The notes below the pieces were generated by a model. The model made no database searches. It saw only the letters and a program-made list of their open reading frames with translations, and was not told the DNA's origin. A program made the position numbers and the translations under genes. From Diphasiastrum complanatum (taxonomy: Eukaryota; Streptophyta; Lycopodiopsida; Lycopodiales; Lycopodiaceae), in NCBI GenBank assembly GCA_029204225.1, contig CM055103.1, positions 5,338,249-5,402,248 of the forward strand: a DNA stretch of 64,000 nucleotides. Direction: 5' to 3'. This document shows, in pieces, positions 39,640-51,859 of this stretch. How positions within the stretch are numbered: the first letter of the stretch is position 1; each line of letters starts with the position of its first letter.

Positions 39640-40743
39640 TTTTTCACATGCCCATTAGGCGTAGCCTATCGGGAATGGAGGACGAGGGTGTTGGGAACAC
39701 ATGAAAATAAATGCACCACCAGACGTAAAGAAATCCTAATGTTTTTACTCCCCTATCCTACCCAAAGTTATCATGGTCCCACTAACCTGACCCTAGGGTT
39801 TACCTTGAGTTAGTATGGCCTTCCTTTCAATTACCATCGTCATGTTTTCTAGCGTTTCACCTTTTTTTACAGCTCAAGGAGCATGACATTTACAGCCCAA
39901 ACGAGCTTCAATTCAAGATGTTTTTCCAAGTTTGCAGCCTGTGAGCTATTTGTGTACAAAAATTATATGCAAAAGAGTGCATGGTTAAAAGATCGTACGT
40001 TGAAAATGTATGAGAAAAAACCTATGGTAAATAAGTTACTATGGTGAAAAAAAATACAGTGAAAAACTGCATTAGAAAAATCTATGGTAAAATATTACTG
40101 TGGTTAAAAAACACATGGTTAAACATTATTGTGGTAAAAGAAATATCCCGTGATAAAAATATAATGACTGAACACCATGGGAACATTTTCCATGGGACGT
40201 GGTGCAATCTGCTCCAGGAATGCACCCTAAATAATTTACGTTATGAACCAGATTATGGTTGTTTTCATGTCTCTTGTTTAGCTGCTAGCATTGCAGCGAT
40301 GAGATAGATGAGAGGAACTGCGATTTCTTACCACAGGCCAACAAATGTCCATCATTGTATAGAATCTTTGTCACAAAAATCTAAGAAAAAACAAAAGAAA
40401 ATCATTTTCAAGATTGTGTTAATGATTCCATTTTCGATACGTATTTTTAAGATTCCATATTCCATTAGACTTATCTATTTTGAAGATTCCATCCATGATG
40501 AGTATTTTTTGTGAGGGGAAAATTACAACAATAAGGTTTGTAAAAAATATTTAACTCCTCTACATACATGCATATATTTTGAGGAGTCCTTCATGTACCT
40601 CAAAATAACTTTCTTTGCAACTATATTCCTTTGCACTATCATCATTATTTACTTATTTATGTGCCCTTGTTTCCTCATGTACACACTATTTTGAGCCATT
40701 GAATTTTTTTTTCTCTCTCAAAAAACTAACCTTAGATTATTGA
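39640..40743. other. Non-coding upstream region
   Basis: No gene recognised. 39980-40190 shows a loose ~18-22 bp periodicity (repeated atggtaaaa / gtggttaaaaa phrases), probably an eroded minisatellite. Confidence 0.4.
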
Positions 40744-41247
40744 TGTTATGTCCATGACCAGTACATCATCGGATACTGTATACTCCTAGTCTTGGATACA
40801 CGGTACTCCAGTGAAACAAGCTGTTAGTTATGCCACGTCATACTGGACGTGACCCGGAAGTAACTAATATCCTTGTGAGGCCCAGAATACACTAAATGGA
40901 GTTTAGACAAGGTATGAGACAGTGTATGCATGTGTAGAGTTATCAATAACAATTCTATGAATAGTTGGTCCATGCTTAGGACTCTATTTTAGATAAATCT
41001 ATGTATAGGGAACTTAGGGCTATGCATGCCTAGGTTGCTTTTGGCTCTATATATTGGGTCCAAACTCGCCCTACTCCTCATTATGGTCTTGGATTCATTG
41101 CCAGGCTCTCACTCTGTATTCATGTTTCTTGTTCCTTGGCTTGGGGGTGAGGCTTCTAGAGTTTGATTGGATGCTTCTACTTGGTTGGATGGTTTTTCCA
41201 TAGTGTGTTATCCATTGTATTTGTGATTTGTAAGTAGGATCTAAGGT
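40744..41247 (+). repeat. Likely solo Gypsy LTR upstream of the permease
   Basis: Begins TGTTATGTCCATGACC and for ~115 bp is the complement of 34155-34271, the LTR start of the Gypsy at 34155-36430. It contains a TATA-like ctatatatt (41050). The right border is set where the duplicated permease upstream sequence starts. No internal Gypsy sequence on either side. Confidence 0.6.
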
Positions 41248-41832
41248 TCTTTGTTTCTAGTTATTTGCAATGCTAATTTGTAGATATTGTGATGTCTTTT
41301 GTCTATTGTGTCCCATTCAACATGAGAAGTCAATGTTTTGTCACTACTATGAGCATAGTTTTTGTAGTTATTGCTATAATATTGGGTAAGCCATTCATGA
41401 CAAATGACAATGGATCACTAGGCATCAACACTTTGTGTTTGGCTTATGAGGTAAATTTCTAAACAACTCTTTGTCCTTTAGTTTGTATCACTTATTCTCT
41501 GCCACAAGATGTTTCATTAGATTTTATAACTATGATATAGTTCACAATCCATTCCTTCTGAAGGAAGTCTTTTTTGAAGCCTCACTTGCTGGAACGCCCT
41601 CAAATGATTGCACCACCTATTACATAAGACATTGTGAAAGCGACACACTAGTCATAACATACTAGATTTGGATAGTGTTATTAAGACATTTCTAAAGAGG
41701 CATGAAGGCATGTGAATAACATAAAGACATTGTGAAAGTTATATTCTAATCCATAACATACGACATAGGGAAAATACTTAACATAGGACAAGAAGGAACT
41801 TGAATTTGCTCAATAAATAGTGTGTCTACCTG
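41248..41832 (+). promoter_or_regulatory. Permease 5' flank (promoter region)
   Basis: The stretch 41248-41585 occurs again, inverted, at 22978-28225 (around a Copia). A short internal duplication is present: agacattgtgaaag at 41629 and 41726, each followed by cataacatac. caataaatag at 41811 is AT-rich, but no convincing TATA box or transcription start can be fixed. Confidence 0.5.
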
Positions 41833-44791
41833 ATGCTTGTTGTGATCGCGATGATGGCTATGAACCCAGCTTACAATGCCAGCGATAGTCCTGCAGGGAT
41901 GGCAAACACAAATGGAGGATCAGCATTACCCACAATATTAGTGCCTGATAGGAATCTGGGCATCGACCAGGATGAGAGGCGTTTGAATCAGCTTGGATAC
42001 AGGCAAGAGTATCGGAGGGTGATGAGCCCCTTCCAGCAATGGGCTTACACTTTCTCCTACACAGCACCTCTGGGATTCATCACTGGCTATTATGGCTACA
42101 TGTATTCCTATGGCGGCCCTGTCACAATCTTCTGGGGATTTCTTGCCACCACACTTGGTACACTTTGCATGGCTTTTGCCATGGCTGAGGTGATCTCCGC
42201 CTTTCCCACCTTGGGGAGTGTTTACTACTGGGTGGCTCAGCTGGTGCCCAAGAAACAAGCTCCCATTGTTTCCTGGTTTGTGGGTTGGGTTTATTTGATC
42301 GGATCTTTCTGTGGGACTGCTCTTAATGAATACCTTCTTGCTCAGCTCATTGCCACCATTTTTCTTCTGGCTACTGGGGGAGCGCAAGGTGGGGGGCACA
42401 GCATGTCCAACAAGGCGGTATGGTTTCTCGGTCTAAACCTTACAAAAACAGCAGTTTCTCGTTTATGCTAAAGTCGCTAGTTGAATCAAATAAGAGAGCA
42501 TTTTTCAATTAAAGAATATCTTGCTTGTCCTTTTTGTTGCTGTTGTCATCAGCTTGCATAGTCATTCATATTCTGTTCAATTAAATATATTGGAACTTCG
42601 AATATTGCTGGTGAGATCAGCTAATATTAAGTCAAAGTATCCAGATCCAGATTTGCTTGAGCATCCATGATGTAGACGACGGTCAAGAGAAACTGAGAAA
42701 ATTAATTTCTGAGAAAATGACTGTTGGTGCCAATTTGAGCGTTCCATTCTAGACTTATAGAAAACACTGGACTGGTGTTCCTGGAATGGTTGATCTAATT
42801 AATAGCCATATTTAAGCGAATGTGAAGACTAGCTCCTGCTTGCCTTGAATTGATGGCCAATATTACCCATAGTGAACATTAACTTTAATTGAAATCCAAA
42901 ATTATCCTTAGTGAATATTAACTTGCAACATTATTCGATATTACTGCAGTTTACGACAAGTTTTGATGCCTGTTTTGTACTTGATTTGAAACAGGTGGCG
43001 GGAGTCACTGCAGCACTCTTTGTGTTGCATTTTTGTGTGTCTATTGTTAGCACCAAGTGGTTGGGCCACCTGAGCAGTATTGGGGCATGGTTTCAGATTC
43101 TGTCTATTGTTGTGATTGCAATCACATTATTGGCAATTTCCCCCAAGTATCAGAGCGCAAGATTTTTATTTACGCATTTCGTCCACGCCCCAGATAAGGG
43201 CATCAAGAGTTCAGTTTTGGTAGTTTGTCTGGGTTTACCATATTTCCAATCAATTTTGACAGGATTTGAGGTGGGTTCTCATGTGGTAGAGGAGGTCGTC
43301 ACTGCAGCTACGGCAGGACCACGTGCCATGATTCGAAGTGTGTATGTCACTGCTAGCACAGAATTTGTCCTACTTCTGGTCATGACCTTGTGCATCCAAG
43401 ATCCTCAGAATCTGTTCAACAAACAGACTGCCACAGGTATAGGGGCCAAAGTTGTGAGTCAGTCATCAAAGTTCATTGTTTTTCCGGTACACTATATCTA
43501 GTAAAGATTTAATGCTTTGTTTCATATGTGATCTGACCCCTTTGAATTTTGACGCACAATGCTCATCAAGGTTGCATGGATTATCTTCTTTTATCACGAA
43601 AATGATATAATCAGCATTCCTGGTTGCAAAAATTAGTATAAATACTCATTTTCTAGCATCCACAAATTTATTCCTCGATATGACTTATGGCATACATTAG
43701 TGCACACACACAGATCAATTATGCGGATATCGGCTAAGAACATGCTTACCCAATTTCAATGTTTGCTGAATGTTATAAGTAGATTAATTTTAAATTGCAT
43801 CCGAACGGGGTTCATCATAAAGCACAATTTTCCTTAATTATTGCTGAAATACATCTATTTTCGTAAATATACCGTCTAATAAAATCATCATAATCTGCTA
43901 TCTTTGACAAAATGCTGCTATAATAATTCCTGGAATTCAATTTTCAGGCGGAGGAAATGTTACAGCAGCTTCCCAAATCTTTTACGATTGTTTTCATGCG
44001 AAGTACAAGCATGGGACTGCTGGTGCAGTTGTTTTTACTGCTCTGGCTGGTGGCTCCTTATTCTTTGGCAACATCACCAACGTCACACTGACAGCCAGAA
44101 TGGTAATCTATCTCTGACATTTTCCAAAAGTTGAGTCTTTCTATTGCATTTGTATCCCAAGCTAGATCGTCACTTAATTACCTGCTGCATGTGGATCGTT
44201 CTGTATAAGATGTTCTATCTCTTGTTTACAATAGTTACTGGCGATGTATGTTTTAACCTGACGCGATTCCTATTTTTTCAGGCATATGCAATGGCAAGGG
44301 ATGAGGCTTTGCCTGGTTATAAATATTGGGGAAAGCTCACCAAAAGGGAGCGCATCCCGTTGATTGCTACCATCCTTACAGTCATTGGCTCCTTCATCAG
44401 CACGCTACCAGCTCTTGGCAGCAATGTTGCATTCACTGCCATCACTGCTATGTCGACAATCACAGCCTATGTACCATACAGTGTGGTTTTAATATGTCGC
44501 CATGCATTCGTCGACAATAATTTCAAGCCAGGACCTTTCTCTCTAGGTCCATACGCAATCTGGATTGGGGGATGGGGAGCAACTTGGGGGTTGCTCATGT
44601 CACTCCTCTTCTGTTTCCCACCTTCATTTCCTGTCACTGCAACCACCTTAAACTATGCTTCTATCAGCATGGTGGGCTGCATGCTTGTGGGTGCAATCTA
44701 CTGGGTTCTTGCTGGAAGAAAGAATTACCATGGCCCTCGCCGAACTATAGTTGAAACCACTGATGTGGAGAGGAGCACAACTTCTACATAG
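41833..44791 (+). CDS. APC-family amino acid permease, BAT1/GABA-permease-like
   Basis: Four exons: 41833-42417, 42995-43436, 43948-44102, 44282-44791. All introns are GT-AG and the phases agree (0, 1, 0), giving 563 codons. BAT1-type plant permeases are ~515-530 residues, so the N-terminus may really start at a later Met (41851-41860). Membrane protein with about 12 hydrophobic segments. Family signs: RRLNQLGYRQEYRR before the first helix, YGGPVTIFWGF, AEVISAFPTLGSVYYWVAQL (~120-140), FEVGSHVVEEV (~280) where APC proteins have GFD...H..EE, the exon 3/4 junction ARMAYAMARDEALPGYKYWGK, and PGPFSLGPYAIWIG near the C-terminus. Likely moves amino acids or GABA across the plasma or an organelle membrane; the substrate cannot be read from sequence. 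No frame-breaking changes. Repeat E1 begins 13 bp after the stop. Confidence 0.93.
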
Positions 44792-44804
44792 CACATCTAA
44801 AGCT

Positions 44805-45470
44805 TCTATACATCCATGTGGCTCTCCTATGTCTCTCAAATTTTTTTAAATTTGGATTTATGTAAAGATATATATGCGCATCTATAAAGTTACTCATGTC
44901 AAGTGCAAAAAAGTGTTTAAAATACGGTGCTAAAATATTGGAGCTCTTTTAAAGGTGTTTTTTAAGACTCTTTCTTTGGCTACCTACTTTCAAAAATCCT
45001 TTTCTAACCATAGAAACATGTCTATAAAAAAAATCTTAATTTTGAGTCCTATAGAGATATATATGTGCACCTAAAGTTACCCATTTGAAGTGATGAAAAG
45101 TACTAAAAGTTGAAGTTTTTTGGGAGTAATTGCCATCAATTGAGAGAGAAAAAAGTTCAAACAAAACTATGCTGAAAACAACTCTAGTGTTAATACCCAT
45201 TAGTGTATTTTTTCTGATAATTTAAATTGCTTGCTTTGTAAGAAAAAGTTTTTTAATCCATAAGTGACCATGAGCATTCTAATGGTTATTTTACGTATAC
45301 AAAAAGGACTTGAATTTTTTTTTATAAATTAGTCATAAATTCATAGTTTACTCAATCTTATCAAGTGAACAAACCAATGAGCTTTTACTAAGATTTTAGA
45401 ACAAAGACTATAAAGTTCGCAAATCAATTTGTCCACAATAAAAAAAACTAACATAATGAAAATTAATAAT
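44805..45470. repeat. Repeat E1, end segment, ends at inversion breakpoint
   Basis: Matches 28250-28886 of E2 in the same direction and stops at ttaata (45464-45469), next to Copia RT sequence. It supplies the part of E1 missing after 16946. Because it starts so close to the permease stop, it probably provides the 3' UTR and polyadenylation region of that gene. Confidence 0.9.
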
Positions 45471-47280
45471 TCGATCTCTCCTAATTTTCAGCCCAAGACA
45501 TTTTGTTGCTTCTCCTAGATCTGTGATTTTATAACTTTTAGAAATTTGACTCTTCATTTCCTTGATTAGCATCAAAGAATTTCCTATCATTAGGGAGTCA
45601 TCTACAAAAATGGTCAGAATCACAAAACTTCTTCCTACTTTTTTTATATAGACATTACAGTCTAGCTGGGTAGGAATGTAATCTAGAGACTTCAGAAGAC
45701 TATCGTTCTTCTTATACCAAGATCGTGATGCCTGCTTTAGACCATAAATGCATTGTTGCAATCGACAAACATATTCTCGATTGTCGGGGTCTTCGAATCA
45801 TTTAGACTGCTTCATGAAGATTTTTTCTTCTAGATCTCCGTGGAGAAAGGTTGTCTTTACATCAATCTAGTGAATTTTCAGATTGTATTGTGTTGCGTAT
45901 GCAAGGAGCAGTCGAATGCTTGTCATCTTGACCATTGGCGAATACGTATCGAAATAATTAACATTGTACCTTTGTGTGTAGCCTTTTGCGATAGGCCTTG
46001 CTTTGTAGCGTCCGACAGTGCCATTTGATTTTATTTCCGTTTTATATACCCATTTGCAGTCGATGATCCTTTTATTTTCGAGCAGTGGCTCTAGTGTCCA
46101 TGCCTCGTTTTGTCTCATTGATTCGATTTCTTCTGACATTCCTTGCTTCCATAATTCTCTTCTGGACTCTGGATAGCTTCTTGATATGTTGTTGGTCCTT
46201 CAGTGAAGCTGCAGTACTCGAACTCTGTTTCTTCGTTCCATTGAAGATCGTCAGTGTATCGATCTGGAGGTCTTCTTTGTCTTGTCGACCTTCTGGGTTC
46301 GATTCGTCGTTGCTCGAATGTTTCTTCTTCGTCAGATCGATCTTCAGCTTCCTGTTGCTCTGGAATCTGGGGCTTGACAATCTGATTTGATGTTTGTGTT
46401 TCGCTTTGCGAATGCCACGAACTTCTTGAAAGAGTCGAACACTTCAAATTCTTTTTTTAAGTAGTGGATCGTTGTCATCCGGCTGTAGTCATCAATGAAC
46501 GTCAGGAAATACCCAATCTTGAGAGCGAATCAACTTTCATCAGTCCACAGACATCTGAGTGGATGAGCTCAAGAACATCTTTTGCTCTTCTTCCCTCGTG
46601 TACGAATGGATTCCGATGTTCTTTCCCATTCTGACAGGCTTCGTAGAACTCAGTGTCGGGTCTAGATATTTTCAAAACTGTGACTATGTCTTTTCTGCTT
46701 ATGTCGTATAGGCTCCTCATGTGCAGATGATACATTCTTCTATGCCAGAGTTGATCTTCGTTTTCTAATGCATTTCGTATCAGAATTGCTGATTATCTTG
46801 GCTTGGTAGAGATTGCCTTCTCTGCATCCAACTGTCAACAACTTGTTTGTTGTTTTCTCGATCATCCAGCATATATTGCCATCGAATAGAACTCGAATTC
46901 CAAGATCTGCCATCTTGGAGACTAATAGTAGATATTTTCTTAATGAGGGTACGTAGAGTGCTCCTGGCAATTCTTCTTGTCCCGACGGTGTTTGTAGTTG
47001 TGGAGTTCCGACGCCCTTGACATGTGTCGGCTCCCATCACCTAGAATCATTGCTCCGTTGTTTTCGAGTTCTCTGTAGTCGATCAAGATTCTTTTGTTGC
47101 AAGTGATGTGTGAGGTTGCTCCTGAATCAATAACTACATCGCAGTCTTATTTAGTGTAGCTTGTTGAGGCTTCATCGAATATCGTGAAGGTCTCATCGCT
47201 TTTGTCTGCATCCTTTGACGACTCTTCAACATTTGTGTTGAACTGGCTTATCTGGCTGCCAAAACTTGCGTAGTCGGCTG
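45471..47280 (-). pseudogene. Copia gag-end/protease to RT, 5' half of a split element
   Basis: Minus strand, from 47280: VVIDSGATSHITCNKRIL (protease active site), LWHRRMYHLHMRSL (pre-integrase), RRAKDVLELIHSDVCG and FIDDYSRMTT (integrase first Asp). The rest of the integrase core is deleted near 46390. Then PRRSTRQRRPPDRY linker and RT: NEAWTLEPLLENKRIIDCKWVYK, ARPIAKGYTQRYNVNYFDTY, QQCIYGLKQASRSWYKK and the palm motif FVDDSLMIG. It stops at CLGLKIRRDR (45471). Frameshifts throughout. The remainder of RT and RNase H is at 16947-17802. Confidence 0.92.
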
Positions 47281-47284
47281 CCAT

Positions 47285-47548
47285 TCACCAGAGTGTCCCA
47301 TTCAAATGTTCTAAAATAACTGCTCCATAATTCAAGAATGCTTTCACCTTATACGGTCCTTCACCTGTAAACTTCAATTCTCCTTTAATCAGTTTCGTCT
47401 TATACATTAGTGCTAGGTCTCCTTCCTTCAAATCTTTTTTGTGTAATCGACGATCGTGACATGCCTTGCGACGGGCTTTCTCTGCTGCTAATGCATGAAC
47501 TGCCATCAATCTGATTTCACAAAGTTTTTGTAAAGCCACATGACGCAT
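47285..47548 (-). pseudogene. Gypsy integrase C-terminal region
   Basis: 88 codons: AAEKARRKACHDRRLHKKDLKEGDLALMYKTK and KGELKFTGEGPYKVKAFLNYGAVIL, the post-integrase pattern of Tat-like Gypsy elements (DLVL..K, GPY.V.........L). Ends NGTLW then a stop. Confidence 0.82.
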
Positions 47549-47730
47549 TTGTAAGGATTTCGCATGATCCCATCGTCCCGTTGTCGCTATTTTATGCGTA
47601 GAGATGGTGCTAAAAATTCAACTGGCATAAGTACATCTTGACCTACATAGACAAGCTAGAATGGTGTTTGATTCGTACTACCTTTGTAAGCTGTTCGGAA
47701 TGCCCATAATGCTGCATAAAGCATATGTTT

Positions 47731-48018
47731 TCAATCAGAATGACTTGCTTCGACCTTTTTTATCATAATGTTGTAGAGAATCTTATTGGAAGATTCAGCT
47801 TGACCATTACCCCTCGGATAATAAGGAGTACTAAACCGATGAATAACAAAAAAGTCTTCCAATAGACACTTTATTGTTTCATTCACAAAATGTGTTCCAC
47901 GATCATTTACGATCTCGATAGGACATCCAAATCTAGTAATGACGCTTTCACAGAGGATCTTAGTCATGGATTTTGCATCTGCAACTCGAACTGCTTTTGC
48001 TTCAACCCATTTGGTCAT
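47731..48018 (-). pseudogene. Gypsy integrase core
   Basis: TKWVEAKAVRVADAKSM, IVNDRGTHFVNETI (second Asp) and TPYYPRGNGQAESSNKIL (catalytic Glu). The first Asp lies just upstream, around 48050 (VVGPID-like), in a broken frame. Confidence 0.9.
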
Positions 48019-48187
48019 ATAATCAGTTGCAACAATGATATATTTGGTTTGAGATCCTCATGTCACAGGATGAATAGGACCAACATAGTCAAGGCCCCAT
48101 TTCTCGAATGGTGCTTGCAATAAAACTGGATGTAAAGGTTCATAATTCTGTCGTGTAGGGGACGACGTGCTCGTTGACAAACATCAC

Positions 48188-48400
48188 CTAACTGAATATA
48201 AATTTTAGTATCCTTATGAAGTGTAGGCCACCAACATCTGATTGTAAAAGTTTGCGAACAATGATATCTGTTGAAAAATGTCCTCCGCCCATTCCATCAT
48301 GTGAAAACATGATAACTTCAGGTACTTCATGTGGCAAAACACATCTTTGCATAATATCATCCATTTGAATTCCTCGGTGGTACAATTGTCCAACAATCAA
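48188..48400 (-). pseudogene. Gypsy integrase zinc-binding (H2C2) region
   Basis: QLYHRGIQMDDIMQRCVLPHE and MMEWAEDIF/GMGGGHFSTD across two frames, equivalent to the H..H..C..C region ahead of the integrase core. Confidence 0.7.
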
Positions 48401-48490
48401 TTGATAAGGTTGTGCCTTAAGAATCGATTGTCTCTATTGTACTTTTGTCAAAGAATTATTGGGTTGGCCTAGCATCAGATATTCAACAAT

Positions 48491-48608
48491 ATCAGCTGCC
48501 CACTTAGGTACTGCTTCAACATAGAACAATATCAACTTCCCACTCAAGTACTGCTTCAACATAGAACAATATCAGCTGCCCACTCAGGCACTGCTTCAAC
48601 ATAGAACA
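48491..48608. repeat. Three tandem 40-bp units
   Basis: Units starting at 48491, 48531 and 48571 share cccact.a.g.actgcttcaac and atagaacaat. They lie in the decayed RNase H part of the Gypsy. Confidence 0.85.
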
Positions 48609-49064
48609 ACACAGCGTCTGGTAGTTCATCATCCACTTCAGTATTAACTGGTGCTGATTCAATCCTTGAAACATGATTGGCCAGATAATGTTGTTTACCC
48701 TTTCGAACCACAACTCAAAAATCAAATTTGGTCAATAAAAGTAGCCATCTTGCAATATGCCCCGTGTTACATGTCTTGTTCACTAAATAAAGTAACGGCT
48801 GATAATCAGTATAAAATGCAAAATGTGTTGCCAATAAATAATGTTGAAACTTTTTGACAGAAAAAATCATGGCCAACGCTTCACGTTCGGTTGTTGAATA
48901 ATTTTTCTCAGGATTTGTAAGTTGTCTACTGGCAAACCTAATAAGGTAATCCTTCTTATATTCACCTGGCTTTCAAAACTGATCCAATGGCATATTTCGA
49001 TGCATCAGTATGAACATGAAACTCAATTGTCCAGGTTGGAGCTTGTAGTATCGGTGCAGAAGCC

Positions 49065-49910
49065 AAAGATTTCTTTAATTTTCAAATACTTCTAATGTCT
49101 CTAATGTCCAAATTGGTACAATAGTCAACTTGTATATAGGTCTTGCTAAATCCATAAAGAATAGAATAAATATCCGATAGTAATTTGCATGACCCATAAA
49201 AACATAGACTCCTTGAATTTTTCCTGGCGGTGGTAACTCGACGATGACTTTGATTTTGGAATAATCCATAGCAATGCCATGTCTTGATATCACATGTCTG
49301 AGGACAACTCCATGAGTAACCCAAATTTGACACTTTTCTGGATTTAAGGAGATTTGGTATTTGACTTGCAACAATGTTCAAATACTTTTTCCAAATGATC
49401 CAAATGGTCTGTATCCGTACTATTATGGACTCCGAGATCAAAGGAATTTCTGCAAATAGTCTTTAAAGGCAAATAGCATGACTCTTTGAAATGAACTAGG
49501 TGCATTACAAAGTCCAAACGACATAACTTTATAAGCATAAGTTCTTTGTTTTACGGTGATCCGCATGTGCGATCTTGACCTGGTTGTAACCACTAAATCC
49601 ATCCAAAAAACTATATGCTTCTGCTCCATCAAGACAGTCTAATATGCTTTCTAAAGGGTAACAAAAAGTAATCCTTTTGTGTCACTTTGTTCAAAGCTTT
49701 GAAATTCACGCAAATTCTCATCTTCTCATTCTTCTTAGGAATGACAACAATTGGTGAAACCCATTTTGTATGCTCGATTTTGTAAATAAAGTTGGCTTCA
49801 AGTAGTCTGTGTAGCTCTTTCTTTATAAGTTTAGGAATGTTTGAATTACAACGATAAAATTTTATGACCTTTGGAACTGCATCAGACCCTTGTACATCCA
49901 AGCAAAACAA
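49065..49910 (-). pseudogene. Gypsy reverse transcriptase
   Basis: VPKVIKFYRCNSNIPKLIKK, KWVSPIVVIPKKNEKMRICV, NFKALNKVTQKDYF, then across frames FLDGFSGYNQV, YAYKVMSFGLCNAPSSFQRVM, and LNPEKCQIWVTHGVVLRHVIS. At least four frameshifts. The YVDD palm region falls in a damaged stretch near 49430-49480. Confidence 0.88.
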
Positions 49911-50003
49911 TCTTGGCAGTTGATCAATAATTTTCTTAATGCTTGAAATTTTTCAGGAGTAAGTTGTGCTCCAACTTGAACAATTTCCTCTGACTCTCCT
50001 AGT

Positions 50004-50703
50004 TCAGCAAGATTCATTGGCTGGTCCATCGTAAACCTCCTTTGATTCTGTTACTTGCTCTTCTAGTTCACAATGAGCCTTGGGTAACATAATCACAACA
50101 TCATCCAAAGTATAGCGTTTGAAATGCTTTGGCATATCATGTTGGACTTCTTCTATTTGTTCATTTTCATGAGGATTGATCTTTGATCTCTGTTTAGCTT
50201 TCTTGGTAGGAATCAATCGTGGAGGCGATGACTTCCTAGAAGATATACTCTTCTCTAAAGGTGATGACTTCCTTGATGGTGATTTCTTGCGAGAAGTCTG
50301 ATTTGAAGAATCATCTTTGACCTTTCTCTTTTCTTTATCTAATAGAGGTGGTACACTCTTCGAATTGATTTTTTGAGATGATTTTTCCGATTTCAAGACT
50401 GTATTGTAGTGTTGCTTAGCTTGTTTCTTTGTCATTGGTCTTACCATCTTTCCTTCCTTCAATATGGCTGTTTTTGGCAGTTTTATTGTCGGTGAAATAT
50501 CTCGAACTCCAAATCTCGTAGGATCCATGTGATTGAGGATTTGCTCATCTATAAGTTCTGCATCTCCATCGTAAGTCAAGGCATGACTAACATGAATTAG
50601 ATCATCTTCAATCGGATTTGGAATTGGATCAGTGGTTATCCAAGCCAAATTCATCATATTTAATGGAAATGTGATTGTCGTATTGTTACGAGCACGTAAC
50701 CAG
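50004..50703 (-). pseudogene. Gypsy gag/protease-region ORF, Lys/Ser-rich
   Basis: Open for over 200 codons. It contains KEGKMVRPMTKKQAKQHYNTV and a run of SRKSSP-like repeats, then KHFKRYTLDDVVIML and a short acidic tail. No zinc knuckle or protease motif. It precedes RT, so by position it is the gag-protease/RT linker of this Gypsy. Its 5' part is cut by the LTR at 50704. Confidence 0.6.
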
Positions 50704-51032
50704 TGTTGAACCCTAAAGAACATAGGAATTTAGATACCACAGTCAGGCACGTGTCCAGAGTGTACATGTCCAACAGGCCAAGACAATGTGAGTAGTGTGC
50801 CCTAGCACGGACCATAGCCATGGCAGGCCTAACACAGCCTAGGGACCCTATCAGTAGGATAGGGCCCCACGTTGGGTCCCGACGTGCAGTCGGAAACTCA
50901 AAGCCATGTGGCCGACACTTGACAGTATGCATGCTACTAGTTCTCACGTTGGGCTAGGAGGGGCTCAGAGAGTAGGCAAGGTTGGGTGAATTAGTTAGTG
51001 TTTGCCCTATTGTGGTGTTGAGACCTCTAACA
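50704..51032 (+). repeat. Putative Gypsy 5' LTR
   Basis: 329 bp with TG/CA ends, placed by the PBS-like site one base downstream. GC-richer than its surroundings. No partner LTR in the window. Confidence 0.6.
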
Positions 51033-51859
51033 CTAGTATCAAGGCCATCTCCATCTTTGGGAGCTTTGTTTCAGCAAGAGAGAAATCTATCAGAGTGTAG
51101 GAAAGAATTCTCTAACTCTCAGAAATTAGTAGAGGAGATCCATCGTTGTAGTGACAACTATCTAGCGTGGAAATCCAAGTAGAATTACTCGCTTTTGGAG
51201 CAGAATTTGAGTCAGACATTAAGAGCAGGTCCATCACTGTAGAATCAACTTTCAAATATGATTTTTGTGTGTAGATTCTAGAAATATCAGCGGATTCTAG
51301 TTCTGAAATAAGTGCAAGGTTAGCGTTGGACAGGGAAAAGGTTATTTGCAAGACCATCACTATTTTTTGCAGTTGATTTTGGGGTGGATTTTGTATAAAT
51401 TCAAGGCACCAAATTTGCACTCAGATCAGTGAGGGTTGGCTCTCAAGAAAATCAGAAGTTTGGATTGTTTTTATTGGCTTCAAGCCTAGTTTCGTGGAGC
51501 CATAGGACCATTTTCCAGTTAGCGAGGGTGGTGGGCAAGTACATTAGAAGTTTTTGTACTTTTTCAACCATCAATTTCGATTTTTAAGAACAATAGCCCA
51601 AGACCTCTGACAGCGAGAGTAGGGAGCAAGAAAAATAAAAAATTTGCTTGTATCTTGGCACTCTAGTTGCTAATTTTCCGGACAACAAGTCTATAAATAG
51701 CCACAAAAGAGCTAAGAGGGTTCTTTTATATTCTATCTTTGGAAGTATAGTCCTCAGAAACAGCTAAGTTTCTTTTTCCTCCTTTGTATAGTTCTAATTA
51801 GTCTTTTTGACTTCTTTCTTCAGAAGGAGCGTCAGACACTCTTTTTTTTATCTCAGAAA

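Larger units (their letters stand above)
47285..50703 (-). mobile_element. Gypsy retrotransposon body, degenerate
   Basis: Minus-strand Gypsy order: Lys/Ser-rich region (50703-50004), RT (49910-49440), RT end and RNase H start (49430-49070), decayed RNase H (about 49060-48450), integrase zinc region (48400-48188), integrase core (48018-47731) and C-terminus (47548-47285). No LTR of its own is visible. It ends at the Copia fragment (47280) and at the plus-strand Gypsy LTR (50704). Confidence 0.88.
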
